Assembly (NCBI GenBank): GCA_022616275.1
Contig: JAKEFB010000045.1
Coordinates: forward strand, 1 to 42,898
From: Chloroflexota bacterium
GTDB taxonomy: Bacteria > Chloroflexota > Anaerolineae > Promineifilales > Promineifilaceae
DNA: 42,898 bases
Reading direction: 5' to 3'
Below, piece by piece: positions 15,063-23,192 of the stretch (position 1 is its first letter; the number at the start of each line of letters is the position of its first letter). The position numbers and the translations under genes were made by a program. The notes under the pieces are model-generated. The model was not told the origin of the DNA. It did not search any database and was given only the letters and a program-made list of their open reading frames with translations.

Positions 15063-15929
15063 ATGGAAGAGCAATTATCTGCTTTTCTTGATTTTTTAAC
15101 CCGCGAGCGGAGCTATTCGGAAAACACGACGGCCGCTTACCGTAACGATTTAAGCCAGTTCTTCGAGTACCTGGCCAGCTATCCCGACATTACTGCCTGG
15201 GAGGAGGTCACGCACGACGTGGTAGCCGTGTACGTGGAGGCCATGAAAAAAGAGCCGTATGCCCCTTCTTCTGTCGCCCGGAAGGTGGCAGCGATCAAAT
15301 CGTTCTTTCATTATCTCTTTGCCCGAGGCCTGATTGACGAGGATCCGACGGCTGACCTGGATTCGCCGAAAGTGAAAAAGCGGATGCCGCAAACGCTGGA
15401 GGCGGCCGACGTGGAGCGCCTGTTGGAAGCGCCCAAGAAGAAGAAGTCGCCCAAAAACCTGCGCGACACCGCCCTGCTGCACCTGCTTTACGCCACCGGG
15501 ATGCGGGTCACCGAAGCGGTTTCTCTGCGCGTAGACGACGTGGACCTGGTGGACTCGACCTTGCAGTGCCCAGGCAAGGACAGCCAGATGCGGGAGCTGC
15601 CTTTCGACAGCGAAACCCGGAAAATCCTGGCCAGATACCTGAACGACGGCCGGCCCTACCTGGTCAAGGATAGGGACGAGGACGCCTTATTCCTGAACCA
15701 TCGCGGCCAGCAGCTCACCCGCCAGGGGTTGTGGCTCATTATCAAGGCTTACGCCAACCAGGCCAACCTGGGTGAAAAGGTCACGCCGCACACGCTGCGC
15801 CACAGCTTTGCCGCCCACAAGCTGCACAGCGGCTCGGAGCTGCGCGAGGTGCAGCAATTACTGGGACACGCCAACATCTCGACCACCCAGATTTATTCCC
15901 AACTGGTCGGCAGCGAAGAGAAAGTCTGA
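15063..15929 (+). CDS. Tyrosine recombinase, XerC/XerD type
   Basis: A 288-residue site-specific recombinase. The SAM-like core-binding domain (1-90) starts MEEQLSAFLDFLTRERSYSE, as XerD proteins do. The catalytic domain carries R148 (YATGMRVTEA), K172 (GKDSQMRELP), H243 and R246 (HTLRHSFA), H269 (LLGHANIS) and the nucleophile Y278 (TTQIYSQL), so all active-site residues are present. The start at 15063 is preferred over the in-frame ATG at 15006 because GAGGAGAG sits about 9 bases ahead and because it matches the family N-terminus. It probably resolves chromosome dimers. The next gene overlaps its stop as TGATG. No integron, phage or transposon genes surround it. Confidence 0.9.
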   Translation: MEEQLSAFLDFLTRERSYSENTTAAYRNDLSQFFEYLASYPDITAWEEVTHDVVAVYVEAMKKEPYAPSSVARKVAAIKSFFHYLFARGLIDEDPTADLDSPKVKKRMPQTLEAADVERLLEAPKKKKSPKNLRDTALLHLLYATGMRVTEAVSLRVDDVDLVDSTLQCPGKDSQMRELPFDSETRKILARYLNDGRPYLVKDRDEDALFLNHRGQQLTRQGLWLIIKAYANQANLGEKVTPHTLRHSFAAHKLHSGSELREVQQLLGHANISTTQIYSQLVGSEEKV

Positions 15930-16771
15930 TGCCGGATTTTTTTACCCGCGTGCAGATTGAAGGGGCGGCGGCCATTGTCCGCAACCGCTCCCGCTACCAG
16001 CCAACGATCGGCCTGGTACTCGGCTCGGGGCTCAATAGCCTGGCGGACAGCGTCGAAAACCCCGACATTATCCCCTACGAGCAGATTCCTCACTGGCCCA
16101 TCTCGACCGTGCCAGGCCACGCCGGCCGGCTCATCCTGGGCCAGCTAGAAGATAAGACAGTCATGGTCCTGCAAGGGCGGGCCCATTTCTACGAAGGCTA
16201 CCCCATGAGCCAGGTTACCCTGCCGGTGCGGGTGATGCAGCTCCTGGGCATTCAAACGCTGATCCTGACCAATGCCGCCGGCGGCATGAACGAGAATTTC
16301 CGGCCGGGCGACCTGATGCTGATTAAGGACCACCTCAACCTGTTGGGGCTGGCCGGTGAAAACCCGCTACGCGGCCCTAACGACGACATGGCCGGGCCAC
16401 GTTTCCCGGGCATGACCGAGGCTTATGACCCTGAGCTGCGCCAGCTTGCCCACGAGAGTGCGGCCGGGGAAGGTTTCACCCTCCAAGAGGGTATCTACGC
16501 CTTCGTGGCTGGCCCCAGCTATGAAACGCCGGCCGAATTACGCTTTTTGCGCCTGATTGGGGCCGACGCCGTGGGCATGTCCACCGTGCCCTCGGTGGTC
16601 GTGGCCCGGCACGCCGGGATGCGTGTCCTGGGCATTTCCACCATTACCAACCTGGCCCTGCCCGATCCACCGCCCGGCACCCAGATTTCCCACGAAGAAG
16701 TCCTGGAAACGGGAAAGATGGTCATCCCTCACCTGACCGCCCTCATCCGGGGAGTGCTACGCCGGCTATAA
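15929..16771 (+). CDS. punA: Purine-nucleoside phosphorylase
   Basis: A 280-residue trimeric (PNP-I) type enzyme, catalysing phosphorolysis of purine nucleosides to base and ribose 1-phosphate in purine salvage. IGLVLGSGLNSLAD gives the phosphate-binding serine, VPGHAGRLILG and VLQGRAHFYEGY the phosphate and ribose sites, LTNAAGGMN the base pocket, and VAGPSYETPAE and GADAVGMSTVPSVVVARH the rest of the active site. Length is normal for the family. The ATG shares its A with the TGA stop of the Xer gene (TGATG), so translation is likely coupled and both depend on the promoter at 14933. Confidence 0.93.
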   Translation: MPDFFTRVQIEGAAAIVRNRSRYQPTIGLVLGSGLNSLADSVENPDIIPYEQIPHWPISTVPGHAGRLILGQLEDKTVMVLQGRAHFYEGYPMSQVTLPVRVMQLLGIQTLILTNAAGGMNENFRPGDLMLIKDHLNLLGLAGENPLRGPNDDMAGPRFPGMTEAYDPELRQLAHESAAGEGFTLQEGIYAFVAGPSYETPAELRFLRLIGADAVGMSTVPSVVVARHAGMRVLGISTITNLALPDPPPGTQISHEEVLETGKMVIPHLTALIRGVLRRL

Positions 16772-16803
16772 GCTGGAATACAAGCCAGCAGCCGGCGCCC
16801 CTG

Positions 16804-16831
16804 GTAGGGGTACGATGTATCGTGCCCCTAC
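16804..16831. repeat. 28-bp near-perfect palindrome
   Basis: GTAGGGG-t-ACGAT / ATCGT-g-CCCCTAC, with one G.T mismatch and a two-base loop, in the 96-base gap between punA and the next gene. Another member of the short-palindrome class in this window. Confidence 0.75.
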
Positions 16832-16867
16832 GGCCGGCCCCACGCTGCCTGGGTGACAGCCAGAACC

Positions 16868-17635
16868 ATGCAACAAGTTTACGCTTTCCTGGTTCACAAC
16901 GATTATCCCATCTATTTCATCGCCGGGTTGGGGTTGGTCTGGTATTTCATGCGGCTAATCCAGGCCCGGCAGATTTTACGGGGGGCCATGTTTGGCCTGG
17001 AGCGGGAGCGCGGCCAGCAGATGCAGCAGACCGCCCTGGGGGTGATGGCCGTCTGCCTGGCCGTCATCGGTTTTGTCGCCTACGTTAACCGGGAAATTGC
17101 GCCGACGCTGCCGCCTGAGCTGTTGCGACCGGCCACCCCCACGCCGAACATCTTTATCACGCCCCTGTCTTCGCCGACCTCACCCCAGCCGCAGACGACG
17201 CTAACTTCTCCGCTGGCCCCCACGGTCACGCTGCGCAGCCCGGCCGGCCCGAGTGGGTCGGCGGCCGAACCACCGCCGGGAACGCCCTCGCCGGCCCCGT
17301 CGCCCACCGTGCCGGCCGTGGCCGGCGAGTGCAACGCGTTGGTTCAGATCACGGCGCCGCCGGACGGCGTCACCGTTTCCGGCGCCGTCACTTTCTTTGG
17401 CACAGCCACGGCCGAGAACTTTGGCGCGTATCGCCTGGAGGGCAGCGGGCCGCACACCAATGGCCAATGGCAGGCGCTGCTGGACTTTCCCGGCACGCGG
17501 CCGGTCCTGGACGGTATCCTGGGTTCGGCCAATTTCAGCGCCTGGCGCGCCGGCCTCTACGCCGTCCGCCTGCTGGTCCTGGACACGGCCGGGGCCACGG
17601 TCAGCGAATGCGGCATTCAGTTGGTGATTGAGTAG
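16868..17635 (+). CDS. Membrane-anchored protein with Pro/Thr linker and extracellular beta domain
   Basis: A 255-residue protein that matches no family I recognise. It has two hydrophobic segments (about 15-35, IYFIAGLGLVWYFMRLI; and 55-78, ALGVMAVCLAVIGFVAYV) with a short basic loop between. A low-complexity Pro/Thr/Ser linker follows (85-160), then a C-terminal domain (165-255) beginning CNALVQITAPPDGVTVSGAV, which looks like an Ig-like or bacterial big-domain beta-sandwich. It is probably held in the membrane with the C-terminal domain outside. The start at 16868 is the first ATG beside the membrane segment. Its last codons and stop lie in a perfect palindrome shared with convergent rsmD. 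Confidence 0.7.
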   Translation: MQQVYAFLVHNDYPIYFIAGLGLVWYFMRLIQARQILRGAMFGLERERGQQMQQTALGVMAVCLAVIGFVAYVNREIAPTLPPELLRPATPTPNIFITPLSSPTSPQPQTTLTSPLAPTVTLRSPAGPSGSAAEPPPGTPSPAPSPTVPAVAGECNALVQITAPPDGVTVSGAVTFFGTATAENFGAYRLEGSGPHTNGQWQALLDFPGTRPVLDGILGSANFSAWRAGLYAVRLLVLDTAGATVSECGIQLVIE

Positions 17636-17668
17636 AGACGAGCTGGCAGCTCGTCTCTACTCAATCAC
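17624..17668. terminator. Perfect 22-bp-arm palindrome covering both stop codons of a convergent pair
   Basis: Bases 17624-17645 are the exact reverse complement of 17647-17668, with one G between. The arm starts GTGATTGAGTAG, so both the plus-strand gene (stop 17633-17635) and rsmD on the minus strand (stop 17657-17659) end with V-I-E-stop from the same codons. The hairpin can form in either transcript and probably acts as a shared terminator or 3' stabiliser; there is no U-run. Confidence 0.75.
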
Positions 17669-18211
17669 CTCATAAAAACAGAGCATGGTGTTGCCGTAGC
17701 GGCGCTGGTCGAAGAGGGCCAGCTTAGTCAGGGGGAGTTCCTGGTACTCTCTGGGGTCAAGCTGGACGATGACCACTGCCTCCTCCGTCAGGAACGCTTC
17801 CGGCCTGGCGTCCAGCAGTTTCAGCACCTCCAGCCACAGGCCCTTGTACTGCGGCGGGGCGACGTAGATCACGTCGAACGGCCGGGGCGGCTGGCGGCGT
17901 AAGTAAACGAAGGCATCCTGGCGTAAGACTTCCGTGCCCTCGGCCAGGCGGGTCTGGCGCAGATTGTCCTGGATGGTGGTGACGGCGACGCGAGATGTGT
18001 CCAGGAAGACCGCCCCGGCCGCCCCCCGGCTCAGCGCCTCAATGCCTACCTGGCCGGTGCCGGCGAAGAGGTCCAGCCAGCGCGTACCCACCACCCAGTC
18101 GCCCAGGATGTTGAATAAACTCTCCTTGACCCGGTCAGTAATCGGCCGGGTCGTGTCGCCGGGAACCCGCTTGAGCTTGTGGCCCCTGGCCCGCCCGCTG
18201 ATCACCCGCAT
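17657..18211 (-). CDS. rsmD: 16S rRNA (guanine966-N2)-methyltransferase RsmD
   Basis: A 184-residue SAM-dependent methyltransferase. MRVISGRARGHKLKRVPGDT is the family start; ITDRVKESLFNILGDW follows; WLDLFAGTGQVGIEALSRGA is the SAM-binding motif I and AVFLDTSRVA the acidic strand-2 end. The expected motif IV (N/D-PPY/F) is replaced: the sequence reads VIYVAPPQYKG, so the first position is Ala and Tyr/Phe is Gln. A standard RsmD methylates G966 of 16S rRNA on N2. The altered motif might be normal in this lineage or might affect activity. It starts 10 bases after the stop of the TPR gene, so the two are likely one transcript. Confidence 0.82.
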   Translation of the reverse strand: MRVISGRARGHKLKRVPGDTTRPITDRVKESLFNILGDWVVGTRWLDLFAGTGQVGIEALSRGAAGAVFLDTSRVAVTTIQDNLRQTRLAEGTEVLRQDAFVYLRRQPPRPFDVIYVAPPQYKGLWLEVLKLLDARPEAFLTEEAVVIVQLDPREYQELPLTKLALFDQRRYGNTMLCFYEVIE

Positions 18212-18221
18212 AGAGTACTCA

Positions 18222-19475
18222 TCAAGACTCAAGCACCGCTCGCACCGGTGGGGCGTTGAAGAAGATTTGCAGCAGGGCTTTGTCCTCGATGGGATAAGCG
18301 ATCTGGTGGACGATGTCGGCCGCCAGTTGGCGGTGGGCGCGGGCCAGGGCGGCTGTCGGGGCAATGTCGGCCAGGGCTTTGTGCGTTTGCCAGAGCAGCC
18401 AGCGGCGTTCGGTCTCGTGGGCCAGCAGGCTGGCCCGCTGCCACAACTGCCCGGCCGTAGCCAGGTCTCCCGAACCACGATGGTAGAGGCCGAGGGCATA
18501 GAGCGCGTCGGCCTGGCTGGGCAGCAGCCGGCCGGCCTCGGCCTGTTGCTGCAGGCGCTCGGCGTGGCGCCGCCCTTTTTCCGGGTCGCCGTGCTCAATT
18601 TCGGCCACTGCCAGCGAGAACAAGATTTGTAGCTCTATTTCCACGTTGCGCATTTCCTCGGCCAGGGCCAGGGAGAGGTAGAGGTAATCAATGCCCGTCT
18701 GCGCTTCGCCCAAACGCAGCAGGTTGACGCCCTGGTTGCGATACAGGTCGGCGCGGATGCTGCCCAGGCCCAGCCGCTCGGCCAGGAGCAACCCTTCCTG
18801 ATGGTAAGCCTGGGCCCGCTCCAGGTCATAGATAGATTGGTGGTATTCACCCAGGTTACTTAATAGGATGACCACCTCGCTTTGCTGATCGTGCTGCCGG
18901 GCCAGCCGCAGGGCTTCTTCGGAAGCCGAAATGGCCCGGTCCACCCGGCCCAGGTAGTAGGAGGCAATGCCGACGCCAATCAGGCTGCTGATTTGCCCGG
19001 GTACCTCGCCAAGCTGGGAGAAAAGGGCGTGGGCCTTTTGATAGGATGATAGGGAATCTTCTACCCGGCCGATCTGGTGGAAGGTGGAGCCCAGGCCGAG
19101 GGAGAGCCTGGCCCGGCCTTCGGTGTAATTGAGCGCCTGGGCCAGTTGCAAGGCTTCCTGGTAAGCCTCGAGGGCCTTTTGATACTGGCCCAGGATGCGG
19201 TGCTGGGCGCCAATCTGGTACAGGGCCATGACGGCCTGCTCGCTGGAGCCGGCCTCCAGGTAATAGCGCTCAAAGACGGCCAGCGACTCCTGGGGCTTGC
19301 CCAGCAACTGTAGCAACTGGCCGTGGTCGTAGAGGGCGGCTAACCGGACCTGGCGCAGCGCCGGATCGGCCGTGGCAGGGTCTATCTGGGCCAGGATGTC
19401 GGCGTAAAGGGCCAGGGCCAGGGTATATTGGTTGTGCTCAAAAGCCGTCCGGGCCTGGGCCAGCAACTCGTCCAT
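18222..19475 (-). CDS. Tetratricopeptide repeat protein
   Basis: A 417-residue soluble protein made almost entirely of TPR helical pairs, about nine to ten. Clear units include QAVMALYQIGAQHRILGQYQ, GRARLSLGLGSTFHQIGRVE, QISSLIGVGIASYYLGRVDR and ADLYRNQGVNLLRLGEAQ. There is no signal peptide, HTH, NACHT or kinase domain, so it is a free-standing scaffold rather than a TPR regulator. The last repeat is followed by a helical cap (LARAHRQLAADIVHQIAYPI) that recurs at the C-terminus of Chloroflexota TPR proteins. It is upstream of rsmD by 10 bases. Partner and function cannot be read. Confidence 0.8.
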   Translation of the reverse strand: MDELLAQARTAFEHNQYTLALALYADILAQIDPATADPALRQVRLAALYDHGQLLQLLGKPQESLAVFERYYLEAGSSEQAVMALYQIGAQHRILGQYQKALEAYQEALQLAQALNYTEGRARLSLGLGSTFHQIGRVEDSLSSYQKAHALFSQLGEVPGQISSLIGVGIASYYLGRVDRAISASEEALRLARQHDQQSEVVILLSNLGEYHQSIYDLERAQAYHQEGLLLAERLGLGSIRADLYRNQGVNLLRLGEAQTGIDYLYLSLALAEEMRNVEIELQILFSLAVAEIEHGDPEKGRRHAERLQQQAEAGRLLPSQADALYALGLYHRGSGDLATAGQLWQRASLLAHETERRWLLWQTHKALADIAPTAALARAHRQLAADIVHQIAYPIEDKALLQIFFNAPPVRAVLES

Positions 19476-19789
19476 GCCGGTAAAGAATACCGTTCTTTAA
19501 GCGGCTTGCCAAACGGTGAGGGGGAGAGGGGGAGACAAGGGGACAGGCTAACCGAAGCGGTTAGCTCGGGGACATTTCGCGAGGGGCAGGGTTGCGCGCT
19601 ATAATGTGGGTTTGGAAGAAACCCTGGACCACCCCCCCACCAGCGAAGGGGTGGCCGTCGCGCCCATTGAAGTCCTCATTTACATGAAATTGGCCGCAAA
19701 ACGGCGGCAGGACCAGGTTGACACTGATGCGGACAGGATGTCCGCGTTCCCAGGGCATTTCGATCTCCTGAAACTCGCAGACTCGCCCC
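19476..19789. other. Intergenic stretch with palindromes and a possible gene relic
   Basis: This 314-base gap has no convincing gene. It holds a GGGGGAGAGGGGGAGAC-like purine array (about 19517-19546), the palindrome GCTAACCG-aag-CGGTTAGC (19548-19566), a TATAAT on the plus strand (about 19600-19605), the coding-like relic described separately, and the palindrome GCGGACAGGATGTCCGC (19729-19745). Confidence 0.6.
19606..19728 (+). pseudogene. Possible nucleotidyltransferase-like relic
   Basis: In the plus-strand frame from GTG 19606, about 40 residues read GLEETLDHPPTSEGVAVAPI then EVLIYMKLAAKRRQDQVD. The pattern V-x-V-A-P-x-E-x-L-I-x-x-K-L-x-A-x-R-x-Q-D resembles the middle of AbiEii/MNT-type nucleotidyltransferases. 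The similarity ends where the palindrome at 19729 begins, and no start domain with the G-S-x-A-R metal motif is present. This is by-eye similarity only and could be chance. Confidence 0.3.
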
Positions 19790-22252
19790 CTACTCCACGA
19801 CCAACACTTCCGGCAGCAAGTACCGGTCACCTGTTTGCTGCCCTTGCTCGTCCAGCAGCGGCAGCCGCCAGCCTTCAGCCGCCACCCAGAGGCCGGCCGA
19901 GAGGCGGTACTCGCCGGGCGGCAGGTCCGGCGGCAAGACGAGGCGATGTTCGTCGCGGACGTATTTGTCCAGCGGCCAGCGGCGGGTGGGGAATTCACCA
20001 GGGTTCAACTTATCTGACTGGATGCCGGTGAAGCTGCCATCCGGCCGGAGCAGGTGCAGGAAAACCTGGTAATTGATTTCCAGCGGACGCTGCGCCTTCC
20101 AGTAGAGGATGACCCGAATGGCCTCCCCGGGTGAAACCGGCCGGCCGGGCGCGTCGTAGCCCAGGAGGGCCATCTGCTCGCCAAAGTTGGCCGAAGCCTG
20201 GTAATCGGCCGGGGCAGCGACCAGACCGGTAGATTCGTAGCGCAGCCAGCCCAGCGGCTCGACCAGGAAAATGTAGACCAGAGCCAGTATCAGGACCACA
20301 GCCAGGGCCGGAACGAGGACTGAGGACGTGTTCAGGCGAAGCCTGAACCAGGGACTGAGGACGTGTTCAGGCTTCGCCTGAACCAGGGACTGAGGACTGA
20401 GGTTTGTGGCAGTTGTTTCAGCCGGGAAACGGCTAAAGCCGTCAGGGCGACGAGCCAGGTTGGTGGCTACAAGGAGTACGGCCAGGAGGGAGAGGGCGGT
20501 CACGGCCAGGGCCAGATTGCGGGGTGGGGTGCTGTCGAAGAAGACATCTACCTGGTGTTGCCCGGCCGGCACCGGCACGACGACAAATCCTTCCGGCCGG
20601 CCCAGCTCCAGTTCAACCGGCCGGCCATCTACCTGGGCCTGCCAGCCGGGGAAATAAAAGAGGAACAGGCGCAGCAAGAAGGGTCGCTGGCTGGCCGCGT
20701 AGTAATGAAAATGGAGGGGCGTTACCTGTTGGAAGGTCACCGTCTTCCCGTTCCGCAGCGTGGCCCGGTTGACCCGGTCCGGCGGCCGGCCGGCGAACAG
20801 GTCGGCCAACAGGCTGCCTTCCGGGCCGGGCAGCAGTTCGACGGTGGCCGGTACGAAGTCGGCCGTTGACGTGGTCCCCAACCAGCGACCGGACAATTCG
20901 ACCTCCAGCAGGCGCCGGGCGGTCGTCTCGCCAAAATCGGCCGGCCAGGGGGGGACCTGGTTGAGGGGGAAACCCAGCAGCAGGGTGGCGCCAATCAGCC
21001 CGGCCAGCAGCCAGGGCCGGGCCGTAGCCGGCGCGGCCGCCAGCAACGCCCCGGCCCCTACCCCGGCCAGGATGGCCAGCATGGCCGCGGCCGCGCCGAG
21101 CAGCCGCCAGGGAAATTGCAGAAAAGGCAGGAACGGAATTCGCTCCCACAGGAAGGCCGAAGGCGGCAACATCATAAACAGGAGGACGGCCAGCGCCAGG
21201 GCAAAGAAGATAGCGGAGCCAGGCGGCCTAGCTCGGCTAGGCGGCCTGGCCTGGCCCGGCCGGATGGCCCGGCCGGCCAGCAGAGCCAGTAAGCCTATGC
21301 CGCCCAGCAACCACTGGGCCAGCCCCAGGTTTAAGGCAAAATCCGGCTCTGTCGCGCCCCAGTCCAACAGCCGGGGCGGGGCCAGCAGCTCGCCCGGCGA
21401 GAGGAAGTGGTTGCGAAAGTCAAAATGGCCGCCGTCGCCAATGAGGGTGTTCAAATTGACGGCTTCTCGCTCCAGGACGACCGGAAGCCAGAAGAAAGCA
21501 GCCAGGCCGACTCCCAAGAGCAGAGGTAGGAAGAGGATTAGGATTTTGGATTTTAGATGCGATTGCAAAGCAATCGTCTGGATTTTGGGTTCTGCCAACA
21601 ACTGCCAGGCTGCCCAGGCCAGCAGCAGGGCAAAGAAGACCATGGCCATGAGGTTGTGGGTGAGAATGATGGCGGCGACCAGGACGGTAGCCACCAGCCA
21701 GCGGCCGGGCGAGGGCCGGCGGCGCAGCCGGTCCATGGCCCACAAGGCCAGGGCAAAGACACCAAAACTGAACGACTCGGCCAGGTCGCCGCGGGCGTGG
21801 GGGTCTACATAGTGGACGTAGGGGGCGAAGACGTAGACGGCGGCGGCCACCAGCCCGGCCGGCCGGCCCCAGTTGTCGCGCACGTAGCCATAGAGCCCAA
21901 CGCCGGCGGCCAGCAGTCCCAGGATGAAAACAGCCTTGACGGCGTGAACGGCGTTTAACCGGGGCAGCAGCTCCACCGCCAGACCCAGGTAATAGGTCAA
22001 GGGGGAGTAATAATTGAAGAAGGGGTAGCCGTAACCGTAGTAAAAGTCAGGCGCCCAGCGGGGGTACAACTCGCCGGCCCGGACCAGCCGGCTCAGCTCG
22101 GCCAGGCGGAAAATGTGTAGCTCGGCGTCGGTAGCCTGGGGCAGCCCCGGCCGGCTGAGAAAGGGCCAGGCAGCCAGCAGGCAGACGGCCAGGACGACGA
22201 GGAAGCCGGCGTCGAGCGCCAGCGGCCGGCCGCGGAACGTGACCGGCTTCAG
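19790..22252 (-). CDS. Large polytopic GT39/YfhO-like membrane protein, CTG start
   Basis: About 820 residues. Residues 1-480 hold roughly a dozen hydrophobic segments. [20 protein letters not shown] then [18 protein letters not shown] is typical of large Chloroflexota membrane proteins often labelled 6-pyruvoyl-tetrahydropterin-synthase-related or GT39-like. After them comes a YfhO-like beta domain ([29 protein letters not shown]), another membrane helix and a C-terminal beta-sandwich. It may be a polyprenyl-sugar-using glycosyltransferase. The open frame has no ATG, GTG or TTG before TTG 22069, yet coding clearly runs to 22252. There CTG overlaps the sucD stop as CTGA, with GGAG 8 bases upstream, so CTG is the likely start. 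Repeat modules at 20321-20390 and 21531-21590 are translated in frame. Confidence 0.75.
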   Translation of the reverse strand: MKPVTFRGRPLALDAGFLVVLAVCLLAAWPFLSRPGLPQATDAELHIFRLAELSRLVRAGELYPRWAPDFYYGYGYPFFNYYSPLTYYLGLAVELLPRLNAVHAVKAVFILGLLAAGVGLYGYVRDNWGRPAGLVAAAVYVFAPYVHYVDPHARGDLAESFSFGVFALALWAMDRLRRRPSPGRWLVATVLVAAIILTHNLMAMVFFALLLAWAAWQLLAEPKIQTIALQSHLKSKILILFLPLLLGVGLAAFFWLPVVLEREAVNLNTLIGDGGHFDFRNHFLSPGELLAPPRLLDWGATEPDFALNLGLAQWLLGGIGLLALLAGRAIRPGQARPPSRARPPGSAIFFALALAVLLFMMLPPSAFLWERIPFLPFLQFPWRLLGAAAAMLAILAGVGAGALLAAAPATARPWLLAGLIGATLLLGFPLNQVPPWPADFGETTARRLLEVELSGRWLGTTSTADFVPATVELLPGPEGSLLADLFAGRPPDRVNRATLRNGKTVTFQQVTPLHFHYYAASQRPFLLRLFLFYFPGWQAQVDGRPVELELGRPEGFVVVPVPAGQHQVDVFFDSTPPRNLALAVTALSLLAVLLVATNLARRPDGFSRFPAETTATNLSPQSLVQAKPEHVLSPWFRLRLNTSSVLVPALAVVLILALVYIFLVEPLGWLRYESTGLVAAPADYQASANFGEQMALLGYDAPGRPVSPGEAIRVILYWKAQRPLEINYQVFLHLLRPDGSFTGIQSDKLNPGEFPTRRWPLDKYVRDEHRLVLPPDLPPGEYRLSAGLWVAAEGWRLPLLDEQGQQTGDRYLLPEVLVVE
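20321..20390. repeat. Tandem pair of the 35-nt module, core TTCAGGC...GCCTGAA
   Basis: Two 35-nt units (20321-20355, 20356-20390) begin CTGAGGACG and end GGGA. The core is TTCAGGCGAAGCCTGAA in the first and TTCAGGCTTCGCCTGAA in the second, that is, with the loop inverted. They lie inside the membrane-protein coding region, between a membrane helix and a Ser/Gln-rich loop. Compare the pair at 3791-3860. Confidence 0.88.
21531..21590. repeat. GATTTTGG array with nested palindrome CGATTGC-aaa-GCAATCG
   Basis: GGATTTTGGATTTTAGAT (21541-21558) and GGATTTTGGG (21580-21589) flank the palindrome at 21560-21576. The whole is translated in frame as a cytoplasm/periplasm loop of the membrane protein ([15 protein letters not shown]). 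Confidence 0.75.
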
Positions 22253-23106
22253 ACAATCAACTCCACGATCTGTTCAGGATGGGCGGCTACGATGACCCCG
22301 GCCGCTTCCAGGGCCTCGACCTTGGCTTCGGCCGTGCCGGAAGCGCCTTCGACAATGGCCCCGGCGTGGCCCATGCGCCGGCCGGGCGGCGCCGTCTGGC
22401 CGGCAATGAAGGCGGTGACCGGCTTGGTCATGTGCTGGGATATGTAAGCAGCGGCAATTTGCTCGTCGTTGCCGCCGATTTCGCCAATGAGGATGACCCG
22501 GTCGGTGCCGGGGTCCTCTTCAAACATTTGCAGGACGTCCACGAAACTGGTGCCGTTAACCGGGTCGCCGCCAATGCCGACGCAGGTGGACTGGCCGATA
22601 CCGCGCATGGTCAGGGCGTAGACGACCTCGTAGGTGAGCGTGCCGCTGCGGGAGACGACGCCGACGTAGCCGGGGGTGACAATGGAGCCGGGAATAATGC
22701 CGACCTTGGCCTGGCCGGGGGTGAGCAGGCCGGGACAGTTGGGGCCGACCAGGCGCACGCCCAACCGGTCCAGGTAGGCGCGGACCTGGATCATGTCCTG
22801 GACCGGGATGCGCTCGGTGATGCAGACGATGAGCTGAAGCCCGGCGTCGGCCGCTTCGTAGATGGCGTCGGGGGCAAAGCGGGCCGGCACGTAAATGACG
22901 GAGCAGTTGGCCCCGGTGGCCTCGACGGCCTTGCGAACGGTGTTAAAGACGGGCACGCCGTGGACCCACTCGCCCCCCTTGCCCGGGGTGACGCCGGCCA
23001 CGACCCTGGTGCCGTATTCGATCATCTGCTGGGTGTGAAAGGCTCCTTCCCGGCCGGTAATCCCCTGGACCAGCAGGCGGGTGTTTTTGTCTACTAAAAT
23101 ACTCAT
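22249..23106 (-). CDS. sucD: Succinyl-CoA ligase (ADP-forming) subunit alpha
   Basis: A 285-residue subunit of the TCA-cycle enzyme that interconverts succinyl-CoA and succinate with ATP or GTP synthesis. [20 protein letters not shown] is the CoA-binding Rossmann start, [20 protein letters not shown] the middle signature, and [13 protein letters not shown] holds the active-site histidine that is phosphorylated. Length is normal. It lies downstream of sucC across an 86-base gap packed with repeats, and its stop overlaps the CTG start of the next gene. Confidence 0.96.
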   Translation of the reverse strand: MSILVDKNTRLLVQGITGREGAFHTQQMIEYGTRVVAGVTPGKGGEWVHGVPVFNTVRKAVEATGANCSVIYVPARFAPDAIYEAADAGLQLIVCITERIPVQDMIQVRAYLDRLGVRLVGPNCPGLLTPGQAKVGIIPGSIVTPGYVGVVSRSGTLTYEVVYALTMRGIGQSTCVGIGGDPVNGTSFVDVLQMFEEDPGTDRVILIGEIGGNDEQIAAAYISQHMTKPVTAFIAGQTAPPGRRMGHAGAIVEGASGTAEAKVEALEAAGVIVAAHPEQIVELIV

Positions 23107-23192
23107 TCCTTCATCCTTGGCTGTAAGCTATAAGCTATAAGCTGTAAGCTATCAGTCTCATTACTCGTCGCTCATCGCTCATTGCTCATTGC
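23107..23192. repeat. AGCTATAAGCT and GCTCATTGCTCATT arrays between sucC and sucD
   Basis: The sucC-sucD gap is almost wholly repeats: AGCTATAAGCTATAAGCTGT-type units (about 23124-23153) and CTCATTGCTCATTGCTCATT-type units (23165-23198), the latter reaching the last codons of sucC. Confidence 0.75.

Noticed and set aside
15063-15929. Xer-type recombinase as sign of an integron or integrative element
   Set aside because: No attachment-site arrays, phage or conjugation genes nearby, and it is coupled to a housekeeping purine gene; a chromosomal XerC/D role is simpler.
17657-18598. RsmD starting at 18598 as a 313-residue protein
   Set aside because: The extra N-terminal part is an out-of-frame reading of the TPR gene; the family start is at 18211.
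19606-20031. A 141-codon plus-strand gene after TATAAT
   Set aside because: Only the first ~40 codons look coding; the rest is antisense to the membrane protein. Kept only as a possible relic.
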